Origin: an uncultured Bacilli bacterium
GTDB lineage: Bacteria; Bacillota_I; Bacilli_A; RF39; UBA660
Direction of reading: 5' to 3'
Length of the DNA: 22,507 nt
Assembly (NCBI GenBank): GCA_934096755.1
Contig: CAKOMU010000018.1
Coordinates: forward strand, 1 to 22,507
The notes below the pieces were generated by a model. The model saw only the letters and a list, made by a program, of their open reading frames with translations, was not told the DNA's origin and made no database searches. Below, one piece after another: positions 1 through 7,987 of the stretch. Both the position numbers and the translations under genes were made by a program. Numbering within the stretch: the stretch's first letter is position 1; each line of letters starts with the position of its first letter.

Positions 1-43
1 CATAGAAATAGATGTTAATCCGATTAAAATATAACAAAAAGCC

Positions 44-72
44 TTTACAACGGGTAGAAAGTATAGTATAAT
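44..72 (+). promoter_or_regulatory. Sigma-A type promoter P1 upstream of tRNA genes
   Basis: TTTACA (44-49) is separated by 17 bases from a perfect TATAAT (67-72). A transcript would start near 79 and pass through a small hairpin (CAGCAA/TTGCTG, about 82-99) before reaching the tRNAs. No ORF follows, so it is probably a distal tRNA promoter. Confidence 0.6.
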
Positions 73-126
73 TCAAATATGTCAGCAAGGAAAATTGCTG
101 AAAAATAAAAAAAGTAAAAAAAAGTA

Positions 127-155
127 TTGCCAAAATCTTAAAAATATTATAAAAT
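127..155 (+). promoter_or_regulatory. Proximal promoter P2 for tRNA-Ile/tRNA-Glu
   Basis: TTGCCA (127-132), a 17-base spacer and TAAAAT (150-155). The predicted start near 162 lies about 14 bases before tRNA-Ile. This is the likely main promoter of the tRNA pair. Confidence 0.6.
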
Positions 156-175
156 AATAGAGGTTTTGTTAGTAC

Positions 176-252
<77 letters not shown>

Positions 253-259
253 TTAAAAT

Positions 260-336
260 GGCCCGTTGGTGAAGTGGTTTAACACACATGCCTTTCACGC
301 ATGCATACATGGGTTCAAATCCCGTACGGGTCACCA
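260..336 (+). tRNA. tRNA-Glu (anticodon TTC)
   Basis: A cloverleaf with encoded CCA. The acceptor begins GGCCCGT and pairs with ACGGGTC, including one G-U pair. The anticodon stem CATGC/GCATG closes loop CTTTCAC with TTC as anticodon, and the T loop TTCAAAT is standard. It is co-transcribed with tRNA-Ile and ends 10 bases before an intrinsic terminator. Confidence 0.95.
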
Positions 337-346
337 ATTTGAAATT

Positions 347-375
347 AACTCTCGTTTATACGAGAGTTTTTATTT
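347..375 (+). terminator. Intrinsic terminator of the tRNA-Ile/Glu transcript
   Basis: An 8-bp stem AACTCTCG/CGAGAGTT with loop TTTATA, followed by a T run interrupted by one A. Confidence 0.85.
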
Positions 376-396
376 TGATGCATTAATTAATTGTAA

Positions 397-420
397 TAAA
401 AAAACTTCCAAAAGGAAGTT
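397..420 (-). terminator. Intrinsic terminator of tRNA-Ser
   Basis: Read on the minus strand, AACTTCC, loop TTTT, GGAAGTT, then a run of T. It lies just downstream of tRNA-Ser and ends its monocistronic transcript. Confidence 0.8.
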
Positions 421-430
421 AATTTCTTAA

Positions 431-523
431 TGGCGGAGTAGAGAGGATTTGAACCTCCGCGCCAGCATTCGCCGACCTAAATCCTTAGCAGGGATCCCTC
501 TTCAGCCTCTTGAGTACTACTCC
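431..523 (-). tRNA. tRNA-Ser (anticodon GCT)
   Basis: A 93-base tRNA with encoded CCA and the long variable arm typical of serine tRNAs. The acceptor GGAGTAG pairs with CTACTCC and the discriminator is G. The anticodon stem GATCC/GGATT closes loop CTGCTAA, giving anticodon GCT, which reads AGC and AGT. The T loop TTCAAAT is present. Confidence 0.93.
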
Positions 524-538
524 ACAAGCTACTTCTAT

Positions 539-567
539 ATTTTAATATAAAAGTATAATCTTGTCAA
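539..567 (-). promoter_or_regulatory. Promoter of tRNA-Ser, overlapping a stop codon
   Basis: On the minus strand a consensus TTGACA (562-567), 17-base spacer and TAAAAT (539-544). The TGA stop of the upstream lipoprotein gene (564-566) lies inside the -35 hexamer. The predicted start is about 10 bases before the tRNA. Confidence 0.7.
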
Positions 568-1430
568 TTAGCAATACACAAATTTCTTACATTATCGATA
601 AAATCTTGCATATTACTTAAATAATCATCGATTGATTCTGTGTTTTCGACATTAGTCATTGATTTAATATCGATGGCCTTAGCACCATAGTCATTGATTA
701 AACTGTTAATCTTTTCTGTATAATTATTGTCTAGAACTAAAATTGTACTATAAGTCTTTTTCTTAAATCCATTTTGAATTGAATTGAAAGTATTATCATT
801 TAGAGTTTCTTCATCTAAAGAAATAATTTTAAATCCATAATTTTCTAAAAATTTAAATGCGTTATCACTAACTACCAAAGTATTGTTGCCACTTTCATTC
901 GCTTTTTTACCAATAGCTCTTAAATCGGCATCTTTAATAGACAAAATTTCTGCCAATTCATCATATTTTTTATCAACCTCACCAGCGATAATAGAACTCT
1001 CTAAATATTCTTTTAAATAATCTTTAATGTTTTTAGCAAGCATTAAATAATTATTAGGACTCATCCATAATTCCTTTATGCCATTAGTATAGGTAAGACC
1101 ATTAGAAACGTCGATGATTAACAAGTTTTTATTTTTATTAATTAAGTTTTTAGCAATATTTTTTTCATTTCCTAAGCCATTATAAATAAATAAATCAGCC
1201 TTAGCATATTTCTTGATTTGTTTTTCTGTTAATTCATAATTTAAGACATCTGCTCCAGCGGGATAAATACTTTCAATCTTGGCATAATCTTTATACATAA
1301 ATTCTGTTAAATATCTAATTGGATAAATAGTTGTGTAAATCGTAGAATTTTCCAACTTATCTTTTTGCAAACTACATCCAGTAATCATCAGTAATGGTAT
1401 TAATAATAATATTATTTTTTTAAATTTCAT
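564..1430 (-). CDS. ZnuA/AdcA/TroA-family substrate-binding lipoprotein lacking the metal-ligand histidines
   Basis: A 288-aa protein of the cluster A-I (zinc/manganese) ABC-transporter solute-binding family. It has a lipoprotein signal peptide with lipobox ITGC, so lipidation at Cys19 is expected and it should sit on the outer face of the membrane. Family landmarks are recognisable: IYPAGAD.LNYELT, ADLFIYNGLG, LWMSPNNYLMLAKNI, SDNAFKFLENYG and a C-terminal DDYLSNM. The three usual metal-binding histidines are missing: the HDYEP position reads LNYEL, the PHxW position reads KELW, and the SH.AF position reads SDNAF. Classical zinc binding is therefore doubtful. No permease or ATPase gene is nearby. 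It follows yidD directly (TAA then ATG) with ribosome-binding site AAGGAAA, so the two are probably co-transcribed. Confidence 0.8.
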   Translation of the reverse strand: MKFKKIILLLIPLLMITGCSLQKDKLENSTIYTTIYPIRYLTEFMYKDYAKIESIYPAGADVLNYELTEKQIKKYAKADLFIYNGLGNEKNIAKNLINKNKNLLIIDVSNGLTYTNGIKELWMSPNNYLMLAKNIKDYLKEYLESSIIAGEVDKKYDELAEILSIKDADLRAIGKKANESGNNTLVVSDNAFKFLENYGFKIISLDEETLNDNTFNSIQNGFKKKTYSTILVLDNNYTEKINSLINDYGAKAIDIKSMTNVENTESIDDYLSNMQDFIDNVRNLCIAN

Positions 1431-1655
1431 TTATTTTTTTTCCTTTCTTTGTAACGGGTCATATCCGTATTTACCAAACGGATGACATCGGCCAATTCTC
1501 TTTATTCCTATTATTAATCCTTTTATAGTACCATATTCTTCAAGTGCCTCAATCATATACTCACTACAACTTGGTGTAAACCGACACATTCCATGAGAGT
1601 GTAGAGGTGTAATTTGATAAGTTTTAACTATCATGATCAATAATTTCTTTATCAT
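1431..1655 (-). CDS. yidD: Membrane protein insertion efficiency factor YidD
   Basis: A 74-aa YidD homologue of typical length. The family signature is complete: CRFTPSCSEYMIEAL near residues 24-38, then RIGRCHPFGKYGYDP near 53-67, with the conserved cysteines. YidD is a small membrane-associated protein that assists YidC/Oxa1-dependent insertion of inner-membrane proteins. It is often next to rnpA and yidC, but here it is divergent from rnc and heads a two-gene transcript with the ZnuA-like lipoprotein. The ATG at 1653-1655 has no clear Shine-Dalgarno, and its predicted promoter leaves only about seven untranslated bases, so it may be translated almost leaderless. Confidence 0.93.
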   Translation of the reverse strand: MIKKLLIMIVKTYQITPLHSHGMCRFTPSCSEYMIEALEEYGTIKGLIIGIKRIGRCHPFGKYGYDPLQRKEKK

Positions 1656-1669
1656 ATGTCATCATAAGA

Positions 1670-1698
1670 ATTGTACTATATTTTTCTTTGTTTGTAAA
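1670..1698 (-). promoter_or_regulatory. Promoter of yidD and the lipoprotein gene
   Basis: On the minus strand TTTACA (1693-1698), 17-base spacer, TACAAT (1670-1675). The predicted start is at about 1662-1663, seven bases before the ATG. Confidence 0.65.
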
Positions 1699-1700
1699 TG

Positions 1701-1729
1701 TTTTCAAAAGAATAAAAATTTGCTATAAT
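1701..1729 (+). promoter_or_regulatory. Promoter of rnc-smc
   Basis: TTTTCA (1701-1706), 17 bases, then an extended -10 TGCTATAAT (TATAAT at 1724-1729). The predicted start near 1736 places the candidate starts at 1732 and 1738 at or before the 5' end and favours the ATG at 1753. It is back to back with the yidD promoter; the two -35 regions are only two bases apart. Confidence 0.65.
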
Positions 1730-1752
1730 TATTGAAGATGGGATTTGATAAA

Positions 1753-2400
1753 ATGGATTTTTTAAAGAAAAAAAATATAAATATAAATGACAAAAAACTT
1801 TTAGAAACGGCTTTAACGCACAGTAGTTATGCTAATGAACATGATTGCGATAATTATGAAAGACTAGAATACCTAGGTGATGCTGTTTTAGAGGTTATTA
1901 CTAGTGAATATTTTTATCTTCATACAACACATAAAGAAGGCACTATGACAAAATTAAGGGCTAATTATGTCTGTGAAAAAGCCTTAGCAACATATGCTAA
2001 AGAATTAGGAATCGACAAACATATTAGACTTGGCCATGGGCAAATTCATAATCTTAACGATACAATTATTGCTGATGTTTTTGAAGCTGTTTTAGCTGTT
2101 ATTTATCTAGATCAAGGTTTTGCTACTTCTAAAGAATATATTAATTCAATTATAATTCCTTATATTCAAAAAGAAATTGATTTTAATGCTGACTATAAAA
2201 CTAAACTTCAAGAAGTAGTTCAAACGGATAAAAAATCACTAGAATATGTAGTAATCAAAGAATATGGTGAAGCTCATAATAAAACATTTGAAGTAGAAGT
2301 AAAAATTGATAATATTATTTATGGAAAGGGTACGGGAAAAAGTAAGAAGGAAGCTGAACAAATGGCCGCTTTAGATGCTTTAAACCGTAGTGCAAGGTGA
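1753..2400 (+). CDS. rnc: Ribonuclease III
   Basis: A 215-aa RNase III that cleaves double-stranded RNA in rRNA maturation and mRNA turnover. The nuclease domain carries ERLEYLGDAVLE (about residues 36-47, including acidic Glu36 and Asp43) and DVFEAVLA (Asp108 and Glu111), the Mg-binding catalytic set. A C-terminal double-stranded-RNA-binding domain spans about 150-213 and ends in KSKKEAEQMAALDAL. The start at 1753 (MDFLKKKN) is chosen because the promoter would start transcription near 1736 and GGGA lies nine bases upstream. In-frame starts at 1732 (TTG) and 1738 (ATG) are possible but would be leaderless or untranscribed. It is followed four bases later by smc, a common Firmicutes pairing. 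Confidence 0.95.
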   Translation: MDFLKKKNININDKKLLETALTHSSYANEHDCDNYERLEYLGDAVLEVITSEYFYLHTTHKEGTMTKLRANYVCEKALATYAKELGIDKHIRLGHGQIHNLNDTIIADVFEAVLAVIYLDQGFATSKEYINSIIIPYIQKEIDFNADYKTKLQEVVQTDKKSLEYVVIKEYGEAHNKTFEVEVKIDNIIYGKGTGKSKKEAEQMAALDALNRSAR

Positions 2401-2404
2401 ATAT

Positions 2405-5335
2405 ATGTATTTAAAAAGTATAAGAGCCCAAGGTTTTAAATCTTTTGCGGATAAATTAGATTTAGAAATTAACCAAGGAATCACCGGCATTGTAGGACCA
2501 AATGGATCTGGTAAAAGTAATATTGTTGATGCTGTTCGTTGGGTTTTGGGAGAACAATCAGTTAAATCTTTACGTGGTCAAAATAATATGACTGATTGTA
2601 TCTTTAGTGGCAGTGAATCGAGAGAAGCTCAAAAAAGAGCGATGGTAGCCTTAACTTTTGACAATAATGATCATTATTTAAATAGTGAGTTTAAAGAAGT
2701 AGAAATCAAAAGAGTAGTTTATTTAACCGGAGAAAATGAATATTACATCAATAATTCTCGAGTGCGTCTTAAAGATATTACGGATCTTTTTATCGATTCT
2801 GGCGCTGGCACCACCGCATATAATATAATTAGTCAAGGAAATGTCACTGATATTGTTAATTCTAAATCCACGGAAAGAAGAATTATTTTTGAAAGTGCTG
2901 CTGGTGTATTAAAATATAAAAGAAGAAAAGAAGAAAGTCTTAAAAAATTAGAAAAAACTGAAGAAAATTTAATGCGAATTAAACTAGTAATTGATGAATT
3001 AGCAAAATCGGTTGAACCTTTAAAAGCCCAAAGCATTATTGCCAAAAAATATCTGGATATCAAAGAAGAACTAGAGCATATAGATATTGCCTTAATAGCT
3101 AAAGATATAACAGATTTAAATTTAAGTTATAGTAATTTAAAAAATGAAATAGATAGCTTGAAAGAAAAAATGGTCACTTTTACAGATGATGTCAGTGAAT
3201 CTAAATTAGAAAAATTACGTTTAAATAATTTAGAACTAGAAGATAAGATTAATGCTAAAAAGGAAGAATTGTTAAAAGTAACGGAACAAATTAGTAATTT
3301 ATCTGGCGAAAAGAAACTAACTCTAGAACGTCAAAAATATGAAATTAATAATGAAACGATTGACAATAACCTCCTTAAATTAAAAGAACAAGAATTAACT
3401 GTTCAAAAAAATATAACCGTTACTAGTAAAGATGTGGAAAACATCGAAGCAAGTTTAAATGATCAAAGAGAAAAATTAACAGAAGTAAAAAATAAAAACT
3501 TGGTTTTAAAAGTGAAAAAAAGTACCACTTCTAATAATTTGATGGAAAAAAATAAAAACTTATTTCTTTTAGAAAATAAAATTGAAATACTAGAAAATAA
3601 TATTATGAGTGCTGAATCAGCACCATCATCAGTTCGTAATATCTTATCCAATCCAAGATTGCATGGAATACATAATACGATTGGTAAACTGTTAAGTATT
3701 CCCGATAAATATTTGATAGCTAGTGAAATTGCATTAGGTAGTAGCAGTAATTACTTAGTTGTTGATGATGAAAATGCGGCTTTACGGGCAATAGACTTTT
3801 TAAAAGAGCGTAAACTAGGTCGTGCAACTTTTTATCCATTAAATATCATTAAGAGTCGTTATGTCAGTACCGAAGTAATCAATGATATTTGTAATATTAA
3901 TGGTTATATAGGAATTTTGAGTGATCTTATCGATTATGATTCTAAATATAAAAATGTTATTGAAAATCAATTAGGGCAGGTAATCGTCGTAGATAATGAA
4001 AGAACTTTAAATATTATTGGCAAACTAATTAATTATAAATATCGAGTAGTGTCATTAGATGGTGAAATTATTCATGTTGGTGGTTCTATTACTGGTGGTA
4101 CTAGTAAGAAGAATAGTATGATAAACGAAAAAAATGAGTTGAATAAGTTAAAAATGGAAGAACAAAAATTAAAAATTACCATTAAAGATTTGACTGATGA
4201 AGAAGATAAAATTACTAATGATTTATTAGAATTAGAAGAAAGAGAAAATGTTTTAAATAAATATATAATTTTATTAAATGATGAATTATTCAATAAAAAA
4301 ACTAGTTTAAGTAGATTAGTAGAAGAAGAAAGAAATATTCAAAGTGAATTAGAGGGCATCAGTGATCTAAAAACTAATAAATTAGATGATCACTTAGTAA
4401 AATTGTTAGAAGAGATAAATACTTTGAGTAAAGATAAAGAAATTATTGAAAGTACAATTAAAAAATTGACTAAAGAAAAAAATGATTTGCAAGAAGAAAT
4501 GATGGCTTTAGAAAAAAGTATTAAAGATACTAATAGTAACTATAATGCTATTAATAATGAATTAAAAAACAAAGAAATTAATATGGGGAAAATTGAAGTC
4601 AAATTAGACAATTTATTGCAGGATTTAAATAACGAATATAATCTTACCTATGAATTAGCATCAGTAAGTTACACTCTTGATTTAGATCCAGAGATTGCTA
4701 GACAAAGAGTAGCATTACTAAAAAAAGAGCAACAATCATTAGGAAATGTCAATACTGGTGCTATCGATGAATACAATCGTTTATCGACTAGATATGATTT
4801 TTTAACTAATCAAAAAAATGATTTGGAAACAGCTTCGGGTGAACTAAAAAATATCATTGGCCAAATGGATGACATTATGGTTGAAAAATTCGCTGCTTCA
4901 TTTAATGCCATTAAGAAAGAATTTCAAGAAATTTTTAAACTTATGTTTAAAGGTGGAAAAGGGGAGTTAGTTTTGACAGATCAAGATGATTTGTTAAATA
5001 CAGGTGTGGATATAATAGCAATCCCACCAGGAAAAAAGATTAATTCTCCAGTTTCTCTTAGTGGGGGGGAAAAAGCATTAACAGCCATTTGTTTGTTATT
5101 TGCTATGTTGCGAGTAAAACCATCTCCGTTTGTTATTTTAGATGAAGCAGAGGCAGCTTTAGATGAAGTTAATGTCGATATGTTTGGTAAGTATTTAAAT
5201 CATGAAAAAGCCAATAGTCAATTTATTGTTATCACTCATAAAAAACGAATGATGGAATATGCTGATTCGTTATATGGCATAACGATGCAAGAATCAGGAG
5301 TTAGTAAAGTAGTAAGTGCAAAGTTAGAAGGATAA
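2405..5335 (+). CDS. smc: Chromosome segregation protein SMC (short-arm form)
   Basis: A 976-aa SMC ATPase, the core of the condensin complex with ScpA and ScpB, which compacts and segregates the chromosome. Walker A GPNGSGKS lies at residues 31-38, the hinge at roughly 415-575 (GIHNTIGKL onward, ending near GGSITGGTSKK), the ABC signature LSGGEK at 885-890 and Walker B VILDEAEAALDE near 910-921. Long charged coiled coils fill the space between head and hinge. Bacillus subtilis Smc is near 1186 aa; this one is about 200 shorter, with both arms shortened by similar amounts, close to mycoplasma SMC length. The start is ATG 2405 with AAGGTGA, which overlaps the rnc stop. An in-frame GTG at 2390 lies inside rnc and is less likely. 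Confidence 0.95.
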   Translation: MYLKSIRAQGFKSFADKLDLEINQGITGIVGPNGSGKSNIVDAVRWVLGEQSVKSLRGQNNMTDCIFSGSESREAQKRAMVALTFDNNDHYLNSEFKEVEIKRVVYLTGENEYYINNSRVRLKDITDLFIDSGAGTTAYNIISQGNVTDIVNSKSTERRIIFESAAGVLKYKRRKEESLKKLEKTEENLMRIKLVIDELAKSVEPLKAQSIIAKKYLDIKEELEHIDIALIAKDITDLNLSYSNLKNEIDSLKEKMVTFTDDVSESKLEKLRLNNLELEDKINAKKEELLKVTEQISNLSGEKKLTLERQKYEINNETIDNNLLKLKEQELTVQKNITVTSKDVENIEASLNDQREKLTEVKNKNLVLKVKKSTTSNNLMEKNKNLFLLENKIEILENNIMSAESAPSSVRNILSNPRLHGIHNTIGKLLSIPDKYLIASEIALGSSSNYLVVDDENAALRAIDFLKERKLGRATFYPLNIIKSRYVSTEVINDICNINGYIGILSDLIDYDSKYKNVIENQLGQVIVVDNERTLNIIGKLINYKYRVVSLDGEIIHVGGSITGGTSKKNSMINEKNELNKLKMEEQKLKITIKDLTDEEDKITNDLLELEERENVLNKYIILLNDELFNKKTSLSRLVEEERNIQSELEGISDLKTNKLDDHLVKLLEEINTLSKDKEIIESTIKKLTKEKNDLQEEMMALEKSIKDTNSNYNAINNELKNKEINMGKIEVKLDNLLQDLNNEYNLTYELASVSYTLDLDPEIARQRVALLKKEQQSLGNVNTGAIDEYNRLSTRYDFLTNQKNDLETASGELKNIIGQMDDIMVEKFAASFNAIKKEFQEIFKLMFKGGKGELVLTDQDDLLNTGVDIIAIPPGKKINSPVSLSGGEKALTAICLLFAMLRVKPSPFVILDEAEAALDEVNVDMFGKYLNHEKANSQFIVITHKKRMMEYADSLYGITMQESGVSKVVSAKLEG

Positions 5336-5380
5336 TTTTCTAATTAGTAAGACACTTTACAGAAATATCATCAAATAATA

Positions 5381-5409
5381 TTTCTAAAACATCTAAAATA
5401 TGCTAAAAT
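5381..5409 (+). promoter_or_regulatory. Probable lemA promoter
   Basis: An extended -10, TGC followed by TAAAAT (5404-5409), 17 bases after a weak TTTCTA (5381-5386). The weak -35 overlaps the 3' arm of a hairpin (AGAAATAT/ATATTTCT, 5361-5385) that has no T run. Confidence 0.45.
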
Positions 5410-5432
5410 TATAACAAGGAGGATAGATACGA

Positions 5433-5984
5433 ATGATTTGGTTGATAGTAGTAATAGTAATTGTAGTTTTAATTCTTCTTTGGGCAGTTGGTGTTTATAA
5501 TAGCTTAGTTAGTTTAAGAAACCGAGTTAAAGATCAATGGGCTCAAATTGATGTTCAATTAAAAAGAAGATTTGACTTAATTCCTAACTTAGTAGAAACT
5601 GTTAAAGGTTATACTAAACATGAATCAGGAACACTTGAAGCTGTAATTAAAGCAAGAAATACTTATGTATCAGCAACAGTTCCTGAAGAACAAATGAAAG
5701 CTGATGGCGAACTTACACAAGCTATATCAAAGTTATTTGCATTAACAGAAAGTTATCCAGAATTAAAAGCTAATGAAAATTTTCAATCATTACAAAAAGA
5801 ATTGACGGAAACTGAAAGTAAAATAGCTAGTGCTAGACAATTTTATAATGATACTGTGTTAAACTATAATAATAAAGTAGAAATGGTACCTAGTAATATT
5901 GTGGCAAGTATTTGTAAGTTTAAAAAAGAAGCGTTTTTTGAAGCTAATGCAACTGAACGTGAAAATGTTCAAGTTAAATTTTAA
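5433..5984 (+). CDS. lemA: LemA family membrane protein
   Basis: A 183-aa LemA-family protein of normal length. One hydrophobic N-terminal segment (about residues 2-21) anchors it, probably with a very short outer N terminus. The family core follows: SLRNRVKDQWAQIDVQLKRR, FDLIPNLVETVKGY and a helical remainder ending in FKKEAFFEA near the C terminus. The function of LemA proteins is poorly defined; they are frequently encoded beside Gly-rich DUF2207 or TPM-domain membrane proteins, and the next gene is a DUF2207 protein. The start is supported by a strong AAGGAGG at 5416-5422. A hairpin terminator overlaps the stop codon. Confidence 0.93.
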   Translation: MIWLIVVIVIVVLILLWAVGVYNSLVSLRNRVKDQWAQIDVQLKRRFDLIPNLVETVKGYTKHESGTLEAVIKARNTYVSATVPEEQMKADGELTQAISKLFALTESYPELKANENFQSLQKELTETESKIASARQFYNDTVLNYNNKVEMVPSNIVASICKFKKEAFFEANATERENVQVKF

Positions 5985-6007
5985 GACGTGTTAAACGTCT
6001 TTTTTTA
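5984..6007 (+). terminator. Terminator or attenuator between lemA and the DUF2207 gene
   Basis: A 6-bp stem AGACGT/ACGTCT with a five-base loop and seven T. It begins on the last base of the lemA stop codon. Since no good promoter precedes the next gene, it may act as a partial terminator that lowers expression of that gene. Confidence 0.7.
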
Positions 6008-6027
6008 AATAATGGAAGGTGGAGTTT

Positions 6028-7881
6028 ATGAAAAAAATAATATGTTTTTTAGTTGTCTTTTTGTTATCTCCTATAGTTGGGTTCTGTGCTAATTACAATA
6101 TTGAACATTTTTATGTTGATGCATCCATTTTAGATAACGGCGATATGACAGTTAAAGAATTAATTGTTTTAAAAGGAACTTTTAATGGATATGAAAGAGA
6201 TATTTTGTATAAAAATGGTTATACTAATACCAATTATAATGCTAGCAACATTACAGATATCTCGGTTGCATCTTTTAAAGTTTCCAATGTATCGTTAGAA
6301 GATTTAGACAAAAATTATGTTTTATCACAAGAGGTTATGACAGCTGAAAATGGTGAATCTAACAAATATGTTAAGAGTACTTTAGATGGCGGTTATCGTT
6401 TGCGAATGTATCATAAAACTGAAAGTGCTAAAACTGCCTTTTTGATTAAATATACAATTAAAGATTTAGGAATCATGCATAATGACTGTACTGAATTTTA
6501 TTGGAACTTTTTTGGTAATGATTTTGAGGATAAAATAAAGGGTATCAAAATAAAAATAAATTTACCAGGTAATTTTGATGAAAATGATTTTAATTGGTGG
6601 TTTCATGGAGATATTACAGGTAATTCGAGTTTAGTGGAAAGTAATGAAATACTTGCTACTCTTAATAGTTTAAATGCTTATAGTCCAATTGATTTTCGTA
6701 TATTATTACCAAATAGCGCATTTAACAATGTTTTAAAAACTGATCCTGAAAATGTTAAAGAAAATATTATTAAAAGTGAAGACGAAATTGTGGCCAATGA
6801 CTTAGCCAATATAAAAATAGTAAGAACTATTTATTATACTTTTGTAGGATTGTGTATAGCCTTTTATGTTATTTTAATTATCACTTGGATATATGTTTAT
6901 TTAAAATTTGATAAAGAAAGAAAACCTAAATTTCAAAATAAATATAATCGAGAATTCATTGATGACTATAATGTAGAAGTAATTGATTATTTATTTCATC
7001 ATAATATTACCCCTAATGCAATGAGTGCTTCAATTATGAATTTAATCTATAAAAAGAATATTTCTGCGGAAAAAATAGAGGGAACTAAAAATGATTACAA
7101 ATTTACATTGGTAAATGAAGAAAACTTAACAAATACAGAAAAAACATTAGTAGAATTTTTATTTACTAAAGTTGGAGCTAATAATGTATTTTCAACTAAA
7201 GATTTAAAGAAATATGCATCAGGGACTAAAACTTGTGATCAATTCATGTCATCTTATACTAAATGGAAAAATGAAGTCATTAAAGATGGAGAAAGTCAAG
7301 GGTTTTATGATCATCTTAATGGTAAAATCATGTATGCTTCCATCATTATGATATTAGCTTTTATCATTTATTTTGTAGGAATAGTGGTATATCGTGTCGA
7401 ATTATTTATGTTGCATACTGTTATTATATTAGCTATAGCGTTTATAATATATGTTGGTTTCATAAAAAGAAAAAGTGAAAAAGGAATTGAAGATTATGCA
7501 AAATGGCAAGGTTTTAAAAATTTCTTAAATGACTTTGGTGCTTTTGATATCAAAGAATTGCCAGAAATAGCATTATGGGAAAGATATTTAGTTTATGCGA
7601 CTATATTTGGTCTTGCTGATAAAGTGGAAAAAAGCATGAATGTTAAAATAAAAGAATTAGATTTAACTGATATGGCTTATAGTAATGACATTTATATTTA
7701 TAATCATATTGATGTTGCTCCAAGCATTAATAGCTCAATTCATAGTGCTGTTAATAGTGCTCAAATGACTATCAATAGCAATAATGCCAATGCATCAGGA
7801 GGATCCTTTGGCGGTCATGGTGGAGGATTTTCATCAGGTGGTGGCTTTGGCGGCGGTGGCGGAGGCGGCCGTGGTTTCTAG
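6028..7881 (+). CDS. DUF2207 family membrane protein with Gly-rich C terminus
   Basis: A 617-aa protein with a signal peptide (about residues 1-18, ending near GFCAN), an extracytoplasmic beta-rich domain typical of DUF2207 (to about residue 260), a membrane segment at about 262-292, a cytoplasmic stretch, and two further membrane segments at about 433-480. The final 28 residues are a glycine-rich tail (FGGHGGGFSSGGG and so on) ending in RGF. Such tails are common in this family. Function unknown; pairing with lemA suggests a shared envelope process. The start is ATG 6028 behind GGAAGGTGGAG; an in-frame GTG at 6019 falls inside that ribosome-binding site and is unlikely. Confidence 0.85.
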   Translation: MKKIICFLVVFLLSPIVGFCANYNIEHFYVDASILDNGDMTVKELIVLKGTFNGYERDILYKNGYTNTNYNASNITDISVASFKVSNVSLEDLDKNYVLSQEVMTAENGESNKYVKSTLDGGYRLRMYHKTESAKTAFLIKYTIKDLGIMHNDCTEFYWNFFGNDFEDKIKGIKIKINLPGNFDENDFNWWFHGDITGNSSLVESNEILATLNSLNAYSPIDFRILLPNSAFNNVLKTDPENVKENIIKSEDEIVANDLANIKIVRTIYYTFVGLCIAFYVILIITWIYVYLKFDKERKPKFQNKYNREFIDDYNVEVIDYLFHHNITPNAMSASIMNLIYKKNISAEKIEGTKNDYKFTLVNEENLTNTEKTLVEFLFTKVGANNVFSTKDLKKYASGTKTCDQFMSSYTKWKNEVIKDGESQGFYDHLNGKIMYASIIMILAFIIYFVGIVVYRVELFMLHTVIILAIAFIIYVGFIKRKSEKGIEDYAKWQGFKNFLNDFGAFDIKELPEIALWERYLVYATIFGLADKVEKSMNVKIKELDLTDMAYSNDIYIYNHIDVAPSINSSIHSAVNSAQMTINSNNANASGGSFGGHGGGFSSGGGFGGGGGGGRGF

Positions 7882-7906
7882 AATGTATTTATTACATTCT
7901 TTTTTT
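7881..7906 (+). terminator. Terminator of the DUF2207 gene
   Basis: A 7-bp stem GAATGTA/TACATTC, loop TTTAT, then seven T, starting on the last base of the stop codon. Confidence 0.85.
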
Positions 7907-7915
7907 AAAATTTTA

Positions 7916-7942
7916 TTAGCACTCATACTTGACAAGTGCTAA
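7916..7942 (+). promoter_or_regulatory. CIRCE operator (HrcA binding site)
   Basis: TTAGCACTC, nine bases, AAGTGCTAA. This is the CIRCE consensus (TTAGCACTC-N9-GAGTGCTAA) with one mismatch in the right arm. CIRCE is bound by the heat-shock repressor HrcA. The spacer contains the clpB -35 hexamer, so repressor binding should block RNA polymerase directly. Confidence 0.93.
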
Positions 7943-7957
7943 TTAATGGTGTATTAT
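7929..7957 (+). promoter_or_regulatory. clpB promoter
   Basis: A consensus TTGACA (7929-7934) inside CIRCE, a 17-base spacer and TATTAT (7952-7957). The predicted start near 7964 gives a leader of about 24 bases. Confidence 0.85.
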
Positions 7958-7987
7958 GTAACTGGTTCAATAGAAAGGGATGATTGT

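Noticed and set aside
5361..5385. Terminator after smc
   Set aside because: The hairpin AGAAATAT/ATATTTCT is followed by A-rich sequence rather than a T run, so it is not a classical intrinsic terminator.
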